Shown here in pieces: positions 8,160-16,953 of a stretch of DNA of 43,634 nucleotides (the stretch's first letter is position 1; each line of letters begins with the position of its first letter). Source of the stretch: an uncultured Eubacteriales bacterium. Its GTDB lineage: Bacteria > Bacillota > Clostridia > Lachnospirales > Lachnospiraceae. Location: contig UQYF01000024.1 of NCBI GenBank assembly GCA_900545175.1, positions 1-43,634 on the forward strand, written 5' to 3'. The translations under genes were made by a program, and so were the position numbers. The notes below the pieces were generated by a model that was not told where the DNA came from, made no database searches, and was given only the letters and a program-made list of their open reading frames with translations.

Positions 8160-9635
8160 CTATCCTTTCGCTTTGTCAGCCGCAAGCTCCTTTGAAATCT
8201 CTTCAAGCTTCTCATCAGTAAGAATATACTTCTTTGCAAATATGATAAGTGCTGCACATAATCCGAATATCGGTATCATCGCCATCGTTGTCCTAAGCAC
8301 CATTCTTGAACCGTCAGAGAGTGCTGCCGCTGCCGCCGCTTCTGTAGTATCCTTACTTATTTTGCCCACCGATATACATATGCTCGCCGCAAGAACTGCG
8401 ACACCGCTTGCAAGCTTTACGACAAAGGTCTGCATTGAAAATATGATGCTCTCGTCCCTGCGCTTATTTTTTAATTCACCATAATCTACCGTATTGGCAA
8501 GAAATACTGTAGTGAGCACTGTGAGCATACCAAATGCAGTAAAGATAAGAAAACCCGGTGCAAGAAGCACATACACGCTTGATACTCCAAGGCACATCAT
8601 GACAAATAAAATAAGATATCCCGATATAGCCATTCCGAAGCTCACATAAAATACCTTTATAGAGCTCATGAATTTTCTAAGAAACGGATAAAAAAGCATC
8701 ATTGAGATAATCTGCACTGCTCCGCCAACCGTATTGAACAACACATAACTGGCATTCCAGTTACTTCCTCCTATATCATACTTAAAAAAATAGATAAGAA
8801 GATTCGATGTGATATACAGTGAGCAGTTGATAAGCACTATAGTGATAACAACAGTCACTGCCTGGTCATTTGAAAAAAGTGCCTTAAACATCTGCCCCAC
8901 TGTCGGCGACTGCATATTGACCGTAGATTTTTCCTTGATACATATGCATGTCACTGTTATAAATACTACAAAGAGTATAGCAATTATAAGTGCGAACCAC
9001 TTAAAGCCGCTCCGCTCTATGATTCTTCCTGCCTCAATTCCGGCAAGCTTCACGCTGTCCGCTGCACCTTCCGCATTTCCGGCAGCGACAAGTGCCGCTT
9101 TATCGGCATTTCCTATCCCGCCGAGCTTCGGAACACATATCATTGTGATGACAGTGATTATCGCTGAACCTACGCCTGCACATGAACGCGCAAGAGTCGA
9201 GAGGTTCTCTCTTTCTTTGCCGCCCTCGGTAAAAGCAGGAATCATCGACCAGAACGGTATATCCATCATAGTATACGTAATTCCCCATGTTATATAAAGA
9301 ATTGCCGCATACGCTGCAAGACCGCCGCCCGTGACCGATTTAGGCACTGCGAACATGAAAAACAACACAATGGCATTTAGAACTGTTCCAATAAGCAGCC
9401 ATGGTCTGAATTTTCCCCATTTCGTCTGTGTCTTAGCCACAACGACACCCATAATCGGGTCATTGAATGCATCAAATATTCTTGCCGCCATTAAAATGAC
9501 ACCCATAACCCACGAACTCACACCCAGTAAATCCTGATAATAGTACAGTATATAGCTCGCTGAAAGCATATAAACCATATCTTTTCCCACAGCCCCAAGA
9601 CCGTAGGATGCTTTTTCCTTTGCTGAAAGCTTCAT
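8160..9635 (-). CDS. GPH-family (MelB-like) sugar:cation symporter
   Basis: 491 residues from the ATG at 9635, which has a perfect AAGGAGG six bases upstream. A longer frame from 9683 lacks such a site and has a non-membrane start. About twelve hydrophobic segments are seen. The sequence RIFDAFNDPIMG near residue 50 matches the MelB helix II motif with the two cation-site aspartates, and KWGKFRPWLLIGT is the next conserved loop. Family members import melibiose, raffinose, glucuronides or xylosides with Na+ or H+. Because the next gene is a cytoplasmic alpha-galactosidase, an alpha-galactoside is the likely substrate. Confidence 0.93.
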   Translation of the reverse strand: MKLSAKEKASYGLGAVGKDMVYMLSASYILYYYQDLLGVSSWVMGVILMAARIFDAFNDPIMGVVVAKTQTKWGKFRPWLLIGTVLNAIVLFFMFAVPKSVTGGGLAAYAAILYITWGITYTMMDIPFWSMIPAFTEGGKERENLSTLARSCAGVGSAIITVITMICVPKLGGIGNADKAALVAAGNAEGAADSVKLAGIEAGRIIERSGFKWFALIIAILFVVFITVTCICIKEKSTVNMQSPTVGQMFKALFSNDQAVTVVITIVLINCSLYITSNLLIYFFKYDIGGSNWNASYVLFNTVGGAVQIISMMLFYPFLRKFMSSIKVFYVSFGMAISGYLILFVMMCLGVSSVYVLLAPGFLIFTAFGMLTVLTTVFLANTVDYGELKNKRRDESIIFSMQTFVVKLASGVAVLAASICISVGKISKDTTEAAAAAALSDGSRMVLRTTMAMIPIFGLCAALIIFAKKYILTDEKLEEISKELAADKAKG

Positions 9636-9697
9636 ATAGAACCTCCTTGATATTTTTATAGATAGACAGTTACGAAACTCCATATTTAAAATTGAAC

Positions 9698-9727
9698 ATT
9701 ATAAATGAGAATTTCGCATGTACCTAA
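9698..9727 (-). promoter_or_regulatory. Possible promoter of the symporter/alpha-galactosidase operon
   Basis: A minus-strand TATAAT (9703-9698) has a weak -35 TTAGGT 18 bases upstream (9727-9722). It lies between the stop of the GT-B-like gene and the symporter start. No catabolite-response site was recognised with confidence. Confidence 0.35.
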
Positions 9728-9758
9728 TTTGCGTAAAATATATTTATAAATTACCATG

Positions 9759-11294
9759 CTATTTTACATTGTCGTTTTTACTTTTCATCGCAAGCTCTAC
9801 AACCTTATATGCACCGTCATAGATTCCAAGCTGTTTATTTTTTATAATGTTGCCGCACATATCTTTGAGGAGATTGTCATCGTTCATGAAAAGTTCAACC
9901 ATCTGAAATGTGTGTGCTATATCTTCACACTCTAAGGTTCCGTCACCTATCTCGGCAGAATGTATTGCACCCCAGCGCTCATGTCCGCCAACCCTCTTTA
10001 TAAAGAGCTTCGGCACCGGGTAAAATGCAAGCTCGCTCGGCTTCGTCACAAGGACATCACAGCTTCTCAAAAGAAGATTCGTGCAGTAGACCGCCTCAAA
10101 AATGTCAGAATGGTAAAAGCCATGTATTCCCTTGACTTCCCCGCTGAGTGCATGTTCAGCGAACTTCTTTGTCTCATCCCAGTTATCAAAATGCTCCTTT
10201 GCGATATGCCCAAGCTGTGGAATCTCTGTCTTTAACTGCTCCCACATATTTTTGTAGTCGCCCACATTGACATAAAGTGCAGCCTTGCCATTACGTACAG
10301 CCGGAAGAAGTCTTTTTATTATGGCTGCAAAAATCTCCTTCTGTGCTCCTGCTCCGCCTATTGTGAGCAAAAACCTCATCGGCTCACCGTTTTTCTTTCT
10401 GGCTGTTCTCGCATCGCAGTCATTCTCAATGTTAGATACAAGCTCATGGTCAATGTAATGCCCTGTATATATAAGGCTGTCTTCCGGCATAGGCTTTAGC
10501 ACTTTCTTTCCATCCATGCCATTTAGTATCCTGTAGCCCATATATGAATTGTGCGTCTGGATAGTGTGTATGCTTCCCTCCGACAGATGAAGAGCCATCG
10601 GCCAGTTGTCTGGAATCGCATTCACAACATGCTCCATCCCTGCGTGCACTGCCGCCTGCGCCGGCCATACATGCGTGCCGACAACAGGTATATCCTTCGG
10701 AATCTTCCTGTACACAGGTGCCATAAGCTCCGCATTTTTCTGGTCACATGCATTGTAAGAAAGCTTCCTGAAGCCTTCATAGTTCATCGGCTCCCAGACA
10801 AGCCTGTTAAAAAGCCTGCTCTTTTGGGAAATTCTTGAGCCTAAGGAATACAAATCATTCTGTGCACTGATAACCTTCGTGCAGGTTGTATCCGGAAATG
10901 AATTCAAATCCATCCAGTACGGTGTATATCCCATGCTGTGTGCTGCCGATGCAATCGCCATGGATATGCGGTAATGTCCGAAGCCCATTCTGATATTTCC
11001 CACGATAATACCCTTCTCATGGTCAAACTGTACTGCCGTATCCACACTGTTTCCAACAGCTGTACCACCGGCTGCCCTGCTCACAGCCTTGCTTTGGTTA
11101 TCTTTATATCTTGCCACAACAATATCCTTCACTCCGAGAATATCGCCGATATGCTTATTCTCTCTTATTGTAAGCTCATAATCGACCTTCGAATCATCAC
11201 CGAACTTCCTTACATATCCTTTCTTTCCTCTGACTGCCTTTTTGTAGGTTCCTCTGCTCATCGCATTTCCAAATATGACCTTAGACTTATCCAT
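9759..11294 (-). CDS. GT-B-like protein of unknown function
   Basis: 511 residues, no signal peptide or membrane segment. After a basic N-terminal region of about 90 residues comes GNIRMGFGHYRISMAIASAA. This resembles the N-terminal glycine/histidine loop of GT-B-fold enzymes such as MurG and MGDG synthase. A C-terminal half follows with LLTIGGAGAQKE (a Rossmann-type loop), then DVLVTKPSELAFYPVPKLFIKRVGGHERWGA, which looks like a nucleotide-sugar donor site. This is tentative; I do not recognise a characterised relative. A TetR regulator gene lies 20 bases upstream on the same strand and probably shares its transcript. AAAGGAGG precedes the ATG. A role in glycolipid or envelope modification would fit, but is not shown. 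Confidence 0.6.
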   Translation of the reverse strand: MDKSKVIFGNAMSRGTYKKAVRGKKGYVRKFGDDSKVDYELTIRENKHIGDILGVKDIVVARYKDNQSKAVSRAAGGTAVGNSVDTAVQFDHEKGIIVGNIRMGFGHYRISMAIASAAHSMGYTPYWMDLNSFPDTTCTKVISAQNDLYSLGSRISQKSRLFNRLVWEPMNYEGFRKLSYNACDQKNAELMAPVYRKIPKDIPVVGTHVWPAQAAVHAGMEHVVNAIPDNWPMALHLSEGSIHTIQTHNSYMGYRILNGMDGKKVLKPMPEDSLIYTGHYIDHELVSNIENDCDARTARKKNGEPMRFLLTIGGAGAQKEIFAAIIKRLLPAVRNGKAALYVNVGDYKNMWEQLKTEIPQLGHIAKEHFDNWDETKKFAEHALSGEVKGIHGFYHSDIFEAVYCTNLLLRSCDVLVTKPSELAFYPVPKLFIKRVGGHERWGAIHSAEIGDGTLECEDIAHTFQMVELFMNDDNLLKDMCGNIIKNKQLGIYDGAYKVVELAMKSKNDNVK

Positions 11295-11314
11295 CTTCTG
11301 CCTCCTTTATATCT

Positions 11315-11881
11315 TTACAATTTAATTCCGTTGCATATAATGTCGACCACCTGTGCAAGTGCATCACTGTAGCTTATTTTATTCTTTACAAGCACATCTC
11401 TTATAAAGAACTGTTCAAGTGTCGCCTCAAACATGACCTTGACTATGGCAGTGTCAATCTGCCTTACCACGCCTTCCTCCATTCCCCGCCGCAAAAGCTC
11501 AATGGTTGTATCCCATCCGCTCTCTAACCGCTCCTCAACTCTGCTATATATCCGCGGGTACTTGTCACGCAATATATACAGCTGTGCAAAATCAATATCC
11601 TTATATCCGTCCGGAAGAACACCAAGAATCGCCTGAAGCTTCTCAACGGTAGTAAGCCCGGCATTCTTCATGACGCGCTCCTCACTCTCCTTGATTGAAT
11701 CAAAACAATAATCAACCATGTCATATACCAGCTCCTGTTTGTCCGCAAACACTGTGTATATGGTCTTTTTGCTGATTCCTACCTCTTTTGCCACATCATC
11801 CATAGTGAACTTAATCCCTTTTTTATTAAAAACCTGTATGGTAGCACTTAGTATCTCTCTTCGTATATCCATCTCTGCCAT
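11315..11881 (-). CDS. TetR-family transcriptional regulator
   Basis: 188 residues. The N-terminal helix-turn-helix is TMDDVAKEVGISKKTIYTVF followed by ADKQELVYDMVD, typical of TetR. The remaining 130 residues are helical and form a ligand/dimer domain without an identifiable ligand. It lies 20 bases before the GT-B-like gene and is probably its local regulator. A 16-bp perfect palindrome lies 48 bases upstream of the start. The AGGAG box is about 12 bases from the first ATG; the ATG three codons later (11872) would be even farther from it. Confidence 0.87.
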   Translation of the reverse strand: MAEMDIRREILSATIQVFNKKGIKFTMDDVAKEVGISKKTIYTVFADKQELVYDMVDYCFDSIKESEERVMKNAGLTTVEKLQAILGVLPDGYKDIDFAQLYILRDKYPRIYSRVEERLESGWDTTIELLRRGMEEGVVRQIDTAIVKVMFEATLEQFFIRDVLVKNKISYSDALAQVVDIICNGIKL

Positions 11882-11929
11882 TATGCTGCTGTCTCTCCTT
11901 GCCCTCTATCGCCGCATACAATCTGCATC

Positions 11930-11945
11930 CGACATTAGAATGTCG
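11930..11945. promoter_or_regulatory. Likely TetR operator
   Basis: CGACATTAGAATGTCG is a perfect 7-2-7 inverted repeat in the region upstream of the TetR start at 11881. Its size and position fit an autoregulatory operator. The promoter hexamers around it are not clear. Confidence 0.5.
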
Positions 11946-12141
11946 AACTCAATGCGGAAACTCTTTTATCTCTTTTGGTTTCCTAAATTGTAACATAGCC
12001 TCCGGCTTTTAACAAGAAACTCATTTCACGATTTTAGTTTCCTGTTTTTATGCAATATGCACAATTATTTTAAATTTATGCAATATTTTTACGCTATTTT
12101 GCGCTGTATTTCTTATTTTCCGACCAATGGAAGTAAAAAAT

Positions 12142-12238
12142 CTTAGAACATCTTGCTTCGTACAACGGAGTAGAAATGCATAAGCATAACACGCTATACA
12201 CGCACAAATTAAGCGGCATGCTTTGACACCCGACCCCT
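12142..12238 (+). repeat. Right-end fragment of the MITE-like repeat, copy 3
   Basis: Only the right third of the element is present. It begins CTTAGAACATCTTGCTTCG and ends with the stem arm GCATAAGCATAACACGC, the spacer, and the terminal GCATGCTTTGACACCCGACCC. The matching left half is absent, and the sequence before 12142 is unrelated AT-rich DNA. It ends about 7 bp before the terminator of the GGDEF-EAL gene. It has the same orientation as the other copies. Confidence 0.8.
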
Positions 12239-12245
12239 ATAAAGT

Positions 12246-12278
12246 AAAAAAATCCCCGGACAATCCTGTCCGGGGACA
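12246..12278 (-). terminator. Intrinsic terminator of the GGDEF-EAL gene
   Basis: TCCCCGGACA-ATCC-TGTCCGGGGA is a perfect 10-bp stem. On the minus strand it is followed by a run of seven T, just after the stop codon at 12286. Confidence 0.9.
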
Positions 12279-12285
12279 TTAAATA

Positions 12286-14136
12286 TTATACTACCTTATA
12301 TTTGTCTTCGAATTCCTGTATGGAAATCGGCTTTGAAAAATAGAAGCCCTGAAATACCCGGCAGCCCATATCCGTAAGCATCTCAACCTGCTCCTTAGTC
12401 TCGACACCTTCTGTTATTACTGTCATGTTCATCCTGTTAGAAAGTCTTATAATCTCTTCAAGGATATCTCTGCTTCGCACTGCGTTCTCAGTCTCGCGAA
12501 GAAATTCACGGTCAATCTTTAATACATCACTGCACACATCCTTTAACATGTTAAGAGATGAATATCCGCTTCCGAAGTCGTCAATCTCGATTATAAATCC
12601 GGCATCATGAAGCTTTCTGATGACCTCCATGTTCTCATTCTCATTCACAACCGCCGTCTCCGTAAGCTCAAGGCGCAGATTCCTGGTATCTACACCATAT
12701 TTTTTGACCAGCCCTGTGATAACTTCATACACATCAAGGTAGAAAAAATCTTTTGCAGAGATATTAATTGAAATATGTAAATCATTACGTCCTAAGTCCA
12801 TCCAACGCCTCAATGTCTTTACCGCCTGCTCCCACACATACTCATCAAGCTTATGAATAAGACCGCATTTCTCATAGCAGTCCACAAATGCTCCCGGCGA
12901 CATAAGTCCGCTCTTAGGATGTATCCATCTTACAAGAGCCTCTGCGCCATGGCATACACCATCTGCATCCGTCTGTGGCTGCAAATATACACAGAATTCG
13001 TCATTCTCAAGTGCGCGGTCAAATTCTGCAATAAGCTTCTTCTGCTCAAGCTCCTTCTCAAGAATAGCCTCGTCATAATATGCAACAGCCTTCTGGTAAT
13101 TGCCTTTCATGCATTTGATAGCCATATTAGCTTTGTCACACATGTTTCCTACAGGCTCTGACTTGTCTTTAATGTCATATACACCTACATATATGAACAT
13201 CTGATAATATCCTGTAGAAAATTCCTTTTTCATCGCAACTATACGGTCTATAAACTGCTCTTCATTAAATTTGGCTTTTGGCATGCATAGCGCAAACCTG
13301 TCATCACCGATTCTTCCTGCAACAGTGTCCGGCTCAAGCATATCTGTAATAAGCTGGGCTTCCCTGACAAGAACCTTGTCGCCTACCTCATCGCCGTAGA
13401 TGTCATTTATCATCTTAAAGTCTTTTACATCGGAGCAGACAATAATATAATCCGTGTCAGGATGGCTTTCTAAAACATTCCCGGCTTCTGCTATAAATCC
13501 TTCTCTGTTTAACACGCCTGTGAGCATATCATGGTCAGCCCTGTACGCAAGATGCTTAGTCTTATTATCTATTTCGGTTATAAATCTTCCGGAATAGAAT
13601 ATAAGTGCCACAACCGAAAACAGTGCATTAGCCATGAACACGCCAAGCACCGACTCTATTTTCACATTTGGTATAAGATTAGTTTCCCATCCAAGCACCG
13701 CCGTAGATGTAATTACCAATAAATCTATAATGGCAATGACATGTGGTATTCTTGATTTTACACTCTGATTGTCAAGGTAAAAGAAATAATATACTATAGG
13801 AACAATCATGACACCGTACAGTATATATCCATATCCCCATCCGATTGTGATATTGCTCATAGCCACATCAACAAGAAACTCTGCTACAAATAGAAATATC
13901 CAACTTCTTGTATGCATGGAATTGTGCATGCTTACTGCACCTGCAGTGTAAAAAAATGCTGCCGCAATGCTCTCATACATCATAACCTTTATTCTAAGCT
14001 TCATAAAAAATAAAGCCATAACCACATGTAATACCACACACGCACAATAAAGAATTATGCACTCGTTCTTTATATCTGTTATACTGACACATCGTGCTGT
14101 ATTCTCATTTATGTCACCGCTGTTACCGGATTTCAT
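12286..14136 (-). CDS. Membrane GGDEF-EAL protein, degenerate GGDEF, intact EAL
   Basis: 616 residues. About six transmembrane segments (to roughly residue 175) precede a GGDEF domain in which the signature is GDDRF (from residue 277), so diguanylate cyclase activity is unlikely. The EAL domain keeps EALVRW (E399), SINIS, LELTE, EIDDFGSGYSSL, LKID, ITEGVET and QGF, the residues needed for metal binding and c-di-GMP hydrolysis. It is therefore probably a membrane-bound phosphodiesterase with a regulatory GGDEF. The ATG at 14136 is chosen because GGAGG lies eight bases before it; the in-frame ATG at 14151 would use that same box as coding sequence. It lies 47 bases after the zinc-ribbon repeat gene on the same strand and ends at a strong terminator. 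Confidence 0.92.
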   Translation of the reverse strand: MKSGNSGDINENTARCVSITDIKNECIILYCACVVLHVVMALFFMKLRIKVMMYESIAAAFFYTAGAVSMHNSMHTRSWIFLFVAEFLVDVAMSNITIGWGYGYILYGVMIVPIVYYFFYLDNQSVKSRIPHVIAIIDLLVITSTAVLGWETNLIPNVKIESVLGVFMANALFSVVALIFYSGRFITEIDNKTKHLAYRADHDMLTGVLNREGFIAEAGNVLESHPDTDYIIVCSDVKDFKMINDIYGDEVGDKVLVREAQLITDMLEPDTVAGRIGDDRFALCMPKAKFNEEQFIDRIVAMKKEFSTGYYQMFIYVGVYDIKDKSEPVGNMCDKANMAIKCMKGNYQKAVAYYDEAILEKELEQKKLIAEFDRALENDEFCVYLQPQTDADGVCHGAEALVRWIHPKSGLMSPGAFVDCYEKCGLIHKLDEYVWEQAVKTLRRWMDLGRNDLHISINISAKDFFYLDVYEVITGLVKKYGVDTRNLRLELTETAVVNENENMEVIRKLHDAGFIIEIDDFGSGYSSLNMLKDVCSDVLKIDREFLRETENAVRSRDILEEIIRLSNRMNMTVITEGVETKEQVEMLTDMGCRVFQGFYFSKPISIQEFEDKYKVV

Positions 14137-14183
14137 ACTTTCTTCCTCCATACTTCAAACATAATTCATTTAAGTGTTTATAC

Positions 14184-16952
14184 TTATGAATTAAACTTGT
14201 ACCCGCACTTCGGGCATTCCCTCATATTCTTATATACATAGCCGCATCTGAAGCAGCATATAACATCATGTTTTTGCTTTACAAGATATTTCTCCTTTCT
14301 TGAAAAAGGTTTTTCCTTAAGATAAGCTGCAAAATCATCAAGTGTCTTAGCGTACGCTTCTGACTCTTTAGAATCAGCTATATCAGCAAGCCGTCTTCTG
14401 CTGCCACCGGCAAGATATGCTGCCACATGCCTGCCCATAAATCCGGTATTTACCTGAATTTTTTCAATATCTTCGACACTAAGCCTGCCATAAGTATAAA
14501 GATTTCCATAATATATTGCATCCGGTGTTAATAACATGCCTCTTCTGCCATTTTGTTTTCTAGTCACATCAACCATCATAATCGGATATTCGAACTGCTC
14601 TATATCCGGCGCATATGATGTCTTCGCACATTCGAAATGGTTCATTAACAGCGTATCTTCACGATTCTCAAGAACCTCGCGTGCCGGATAGAAATACAGT
14701 CTTTTATCATCGCTCACTCCGTTTTCCTCAAGCGCTTTTTTTAGACGTTTGACAAGAAGCTCCGCCTCCTCATTTCTTATCTTCCAGAGCCTTTTCGATA
14801 TGTTATACAGCGCATTCTTTTTAATCTCCGGAAGAAAATCCTCATTATCTATCCTGTCATAGAGTTCCTTAAGCTCATCGCCATTATAATCAAGGTAGCC
14901 TTCACATGCCTCATCTATACGTCTTTTGTCAAGTCCGGCTATTTCATCCTGTATTTTATCGACATATTCCTTTTCGACCTTCGGTTTAAAATGCCTGTCC
15001 TTTATCCTTGCAATGAGACTTAACAAATCACTTCTCGTATTCTTCTCGCTTTGCTCGACAAGCTCCTGTGCCTTCTGTCTTTCAGCTCCGTTCTGTTCAG
15101 TGTCGTCATTATATTCCGAATTTTCATCCGGTTCGTGCGCAACTGCGTACATCGGGCTGTTATCGCCTATCTCTTCGCTCTGCCATCTGTCATCAGAATA
15201 AGCTCCGAATGATTTTTCCTCCGGATTGTCGTTCTTATCGCTTTTTCTGTTTGCAAAAATTTTTGTCACAGCAAATATTTTCTTAAACAAATTCTGCATA
15301 TTGCGTAAAAGTCTTATGCCGGAATTCTTTTTGTCTTTCTCTGTATTATGCCCGCCAAAGCGTCTATCTGATTCATCGTTCATTTCTGACCTTGATACCT
15401 CAGATGAGCCTGCATTAATTTCTTTTTCCCACCGTTTTGGTGATGCTCCTGCTTCATCATAACTGCTGTCTAAAGCGTATTCTTCATCATCGGATTTTTC
15501 TGTACTATTAAGACTTTTCGGCTCGTCATCATAGATTCCCTTGTCAATTCCGTTAATGCTTCTTCTCTCGTCTCCGATGCCCTTGTCGATTCCGTTCAAG
15601 TCCCGCTCGTCATCTCGGATTCCCTTATCGATTCCGTTAAGGCTTCTTCTGTCGTCTCGGATTCCCTTGTCGATTCCGTTCAAGTCCCGCTCATCGTCCC
15701 GGATTCCTTTGTCGATTCCGTTCAAGTCCCGCTCATCGTCTCGGATTCCTTTGTCGATTCCATTCAAGTCCCGCTCATCGTCCCGGATTCCTTTGTCGAT
15801 TCCGTTCAAGTCCCGCTCATCGTCCCGGATTCCTTTGTCGATTCCGTTCAAGTCCCGCTCGTCGTCTCGGATTCCCTTGTCAATTCCATTAAGGCTTCTT
15901 CTGTCGTCTCGGATTCCTTTGTCGATTCCGTTAAGGTCTCTGTCGTCATCATAGATTCCCTTGTCAATTCCGTTAAGGCTTCTTCTATCGTCCGATATTC
16001 CCTTGTCAATATCGTTAAGGTTCTCTCTTTTCTTAGAATCCGCATCATCTTTTACACGGTCAACATATCTGTTAAATTCACTGTTAGGCTCCTTGGTTCC
16101 AAGCCTGCCTAACATTTCCATGTAGTCATTACCCGCCGTTGTATCGCCATCAAAATCAAGACAATATACTTCCTCATCCTCAAGCCCGGCATCCGGCAGC
16201 GGCGTATAGAATATTACACATTCAGGACAAAAGAATGCTCTTGCAAGCTGTACACGTCCTTCAACTGTATCTATAACCGGCTTCTCCTTTTTTGAAAAAG
16301 ATGCCATATACAGCTTTCCGCTACAGTGTGGGCAGTCATATCCGACCTTATAAAAATTATGCCCTATCCTGCCTTTTCTCCTCTGTGACATAGGCAGCTT
16401 TTCAAATTTGAACTGCTCGTCCTCAACCTTCCATACAGTGCTGTGCCACAGACCCATCTCCTCCTGTGCAAGCTCTTCATCAATGACCTTTTGCTGCTCA
16501 CTGTCGATTGCCAACTGTATAGCGTCCTCATAAGTGATTCTTGTTCCATCCTTGTACCAGAAGCAGTGCTGTGCAGTGTAATCGGCAGCAACGCCGAACT
16601 CGCCAAAAACAGCGGCAAAAAGGGAATTAATCTTCTTATAATCCTTTTCAACCGTTATACCCTTTAATGCTCCCCATTTTCCAAACGCGTACAATACAAG
16701 GTTAAAAATATTTACAAGCTGTGAATCATTCTCAATAGTCTCTGCGCTTTTTCTTCCCAGCTTGTCATCCGAAAGGTTGGTTGTAACTCTTCTTGTATCA
16801 TAATTAAATATAACAGAACGCTCTTTTCCCGGCAGAATAAGAAAATTCCCCGAGACAATGAAGTTTCCGTTCCAGTCAATCGGAACCGAAAGCGTCTTTA
16901 TAAGTTTGTTAAAAACAAGCCGCAGCTGCGCTGTGCTCTTAAGTACAATCAT
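14184..16952 (-). CDS. Large zinc-ribbon protein with 14-residue tandem repeats, unknown function
   Basis: 922 residues, cytoplasmic by sequence. The N-terminal 280 residues include two cysteine pairs (CPHC and CPEC) that could form one zinc ribbon. A central tract (about 311-480) holds twelve copies of a 14-residue unit with consensus LNGIDKGIRDDERD. An acidic, low-complexity stretch and a charged helical region follow. The segment YPIMMVDVTRKQNGRRGMLL to about 50 residues beyond resembles a small PH-like beta domain, tentatively. The C-terminus is a second zinc ribbon (CCFRCG and CPKCG). The ATG at 16952 is one base after the stop of the GH43-like gene, with AAGGAAGG upstream, so the two are translationally coupled. 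No family with known function was recognised. Confidence 0.7.
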   Translation of the reverse strand: MIVLKSTAQLRLVFNKLIKTLSVPIDWNGNFIVSGNFLILPGKERSVIFNYDTRRVTTNLSDDKLGRKSAETIENDSQLVNIFNLVLYAFGKWGALKGITVEKDYKKINSLFAAVFGEFGVAADYTAQHCFWYKDGTRITYEDAIQLAIDSEQQKVIDEELAQEEMGLWHSTVWKVEDEQFKFEKLPMSQRRKGRIGHNFYKVGYDCPHCSGKLYMASFSKKEKPVIDTVEGRVQLARAFFCPECVIFYTPLPDAGLEDEEVYCLDFDGDTTAGNDYMEMLGRLGTKEPNSEFNRYVDRVKDDADSKKRENLNDIDKGISDDRRSLNGIDKGIYDDDRDLNGIDKGIRDDRRSLNGIDKGIRDDERDLNGIDKGIRDDERDLNGIDKGIRDDERDLNGIDKGIRDDERDLNGIDKGIRDDERDLNGIDKGIRDDRRSLNGIDKGIRDDERDLNGIDKGIGDERRSINGIDKGIYDDEPKSLNSTEKSDDEEYALDSSYDEAGASPKRWEKEINAGSSEVSRSEMNDESDRRFGGHNTEKDKKNSGIRLLRNMQNLFKKIFAVTKIFANRKSDKNDNPEEKSFGAYSDDRWQSEEIGDNSPMYAVAHEPDENSEYNDDTEQNGAERQKAQELVEQSEKNTRSDLLSLIARIKDRHFKPKVEKEYVDKIQDEIAGLDKRRIDEACEGYLDYNGDELKELYDRIDNEDFLPEIKKNALYNISKRLWKIRNEEAELLVKRLKKALEENGVSDDKRLYFYPAREVLENREDTLLMNHFECAKTSYAPDIEQFEYPIMMVDVTRKQNGRRGMLLTPDAIYYGNLYTYGRLSVEDIEKIQVNTGFMGRHVAAYLAGGSRRRLADIADSKESEAYAKTLDDFAAYLKEKPFSRKEKYLVKQKHDVICCFRCGYVYKNMRECPKCGYKFNS
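15513..16019 (-). repeat. 42-bp coding tandem repeat, 12 units
   Basis: The DNA has a 42-bp period that encodes LNGIDKGI followed by a variable RDDERD or RDDRRS tail. Two unit types (ERD and RRS) alternate irregularly, and five consecutive units in the middle encode identical protein. Flanking units are more diverged (LNDIDKGISDDRRS at one end, INGIDKGIYDDEPKS at the other), as expected for expansion from the centre. Confidence 0.93.
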
Positions 16953-16953
16953 C

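Noticed and set aside
15513..16019. CRISPR-like array with a 42-bp period
   Set aside because: The repeats are contiguous with no unique spacers, stay in frame in a long gene, and encode a regular peptide. A plus-strand Ser/Arg/Pro-rich frame here is only a shadow of the repeat.
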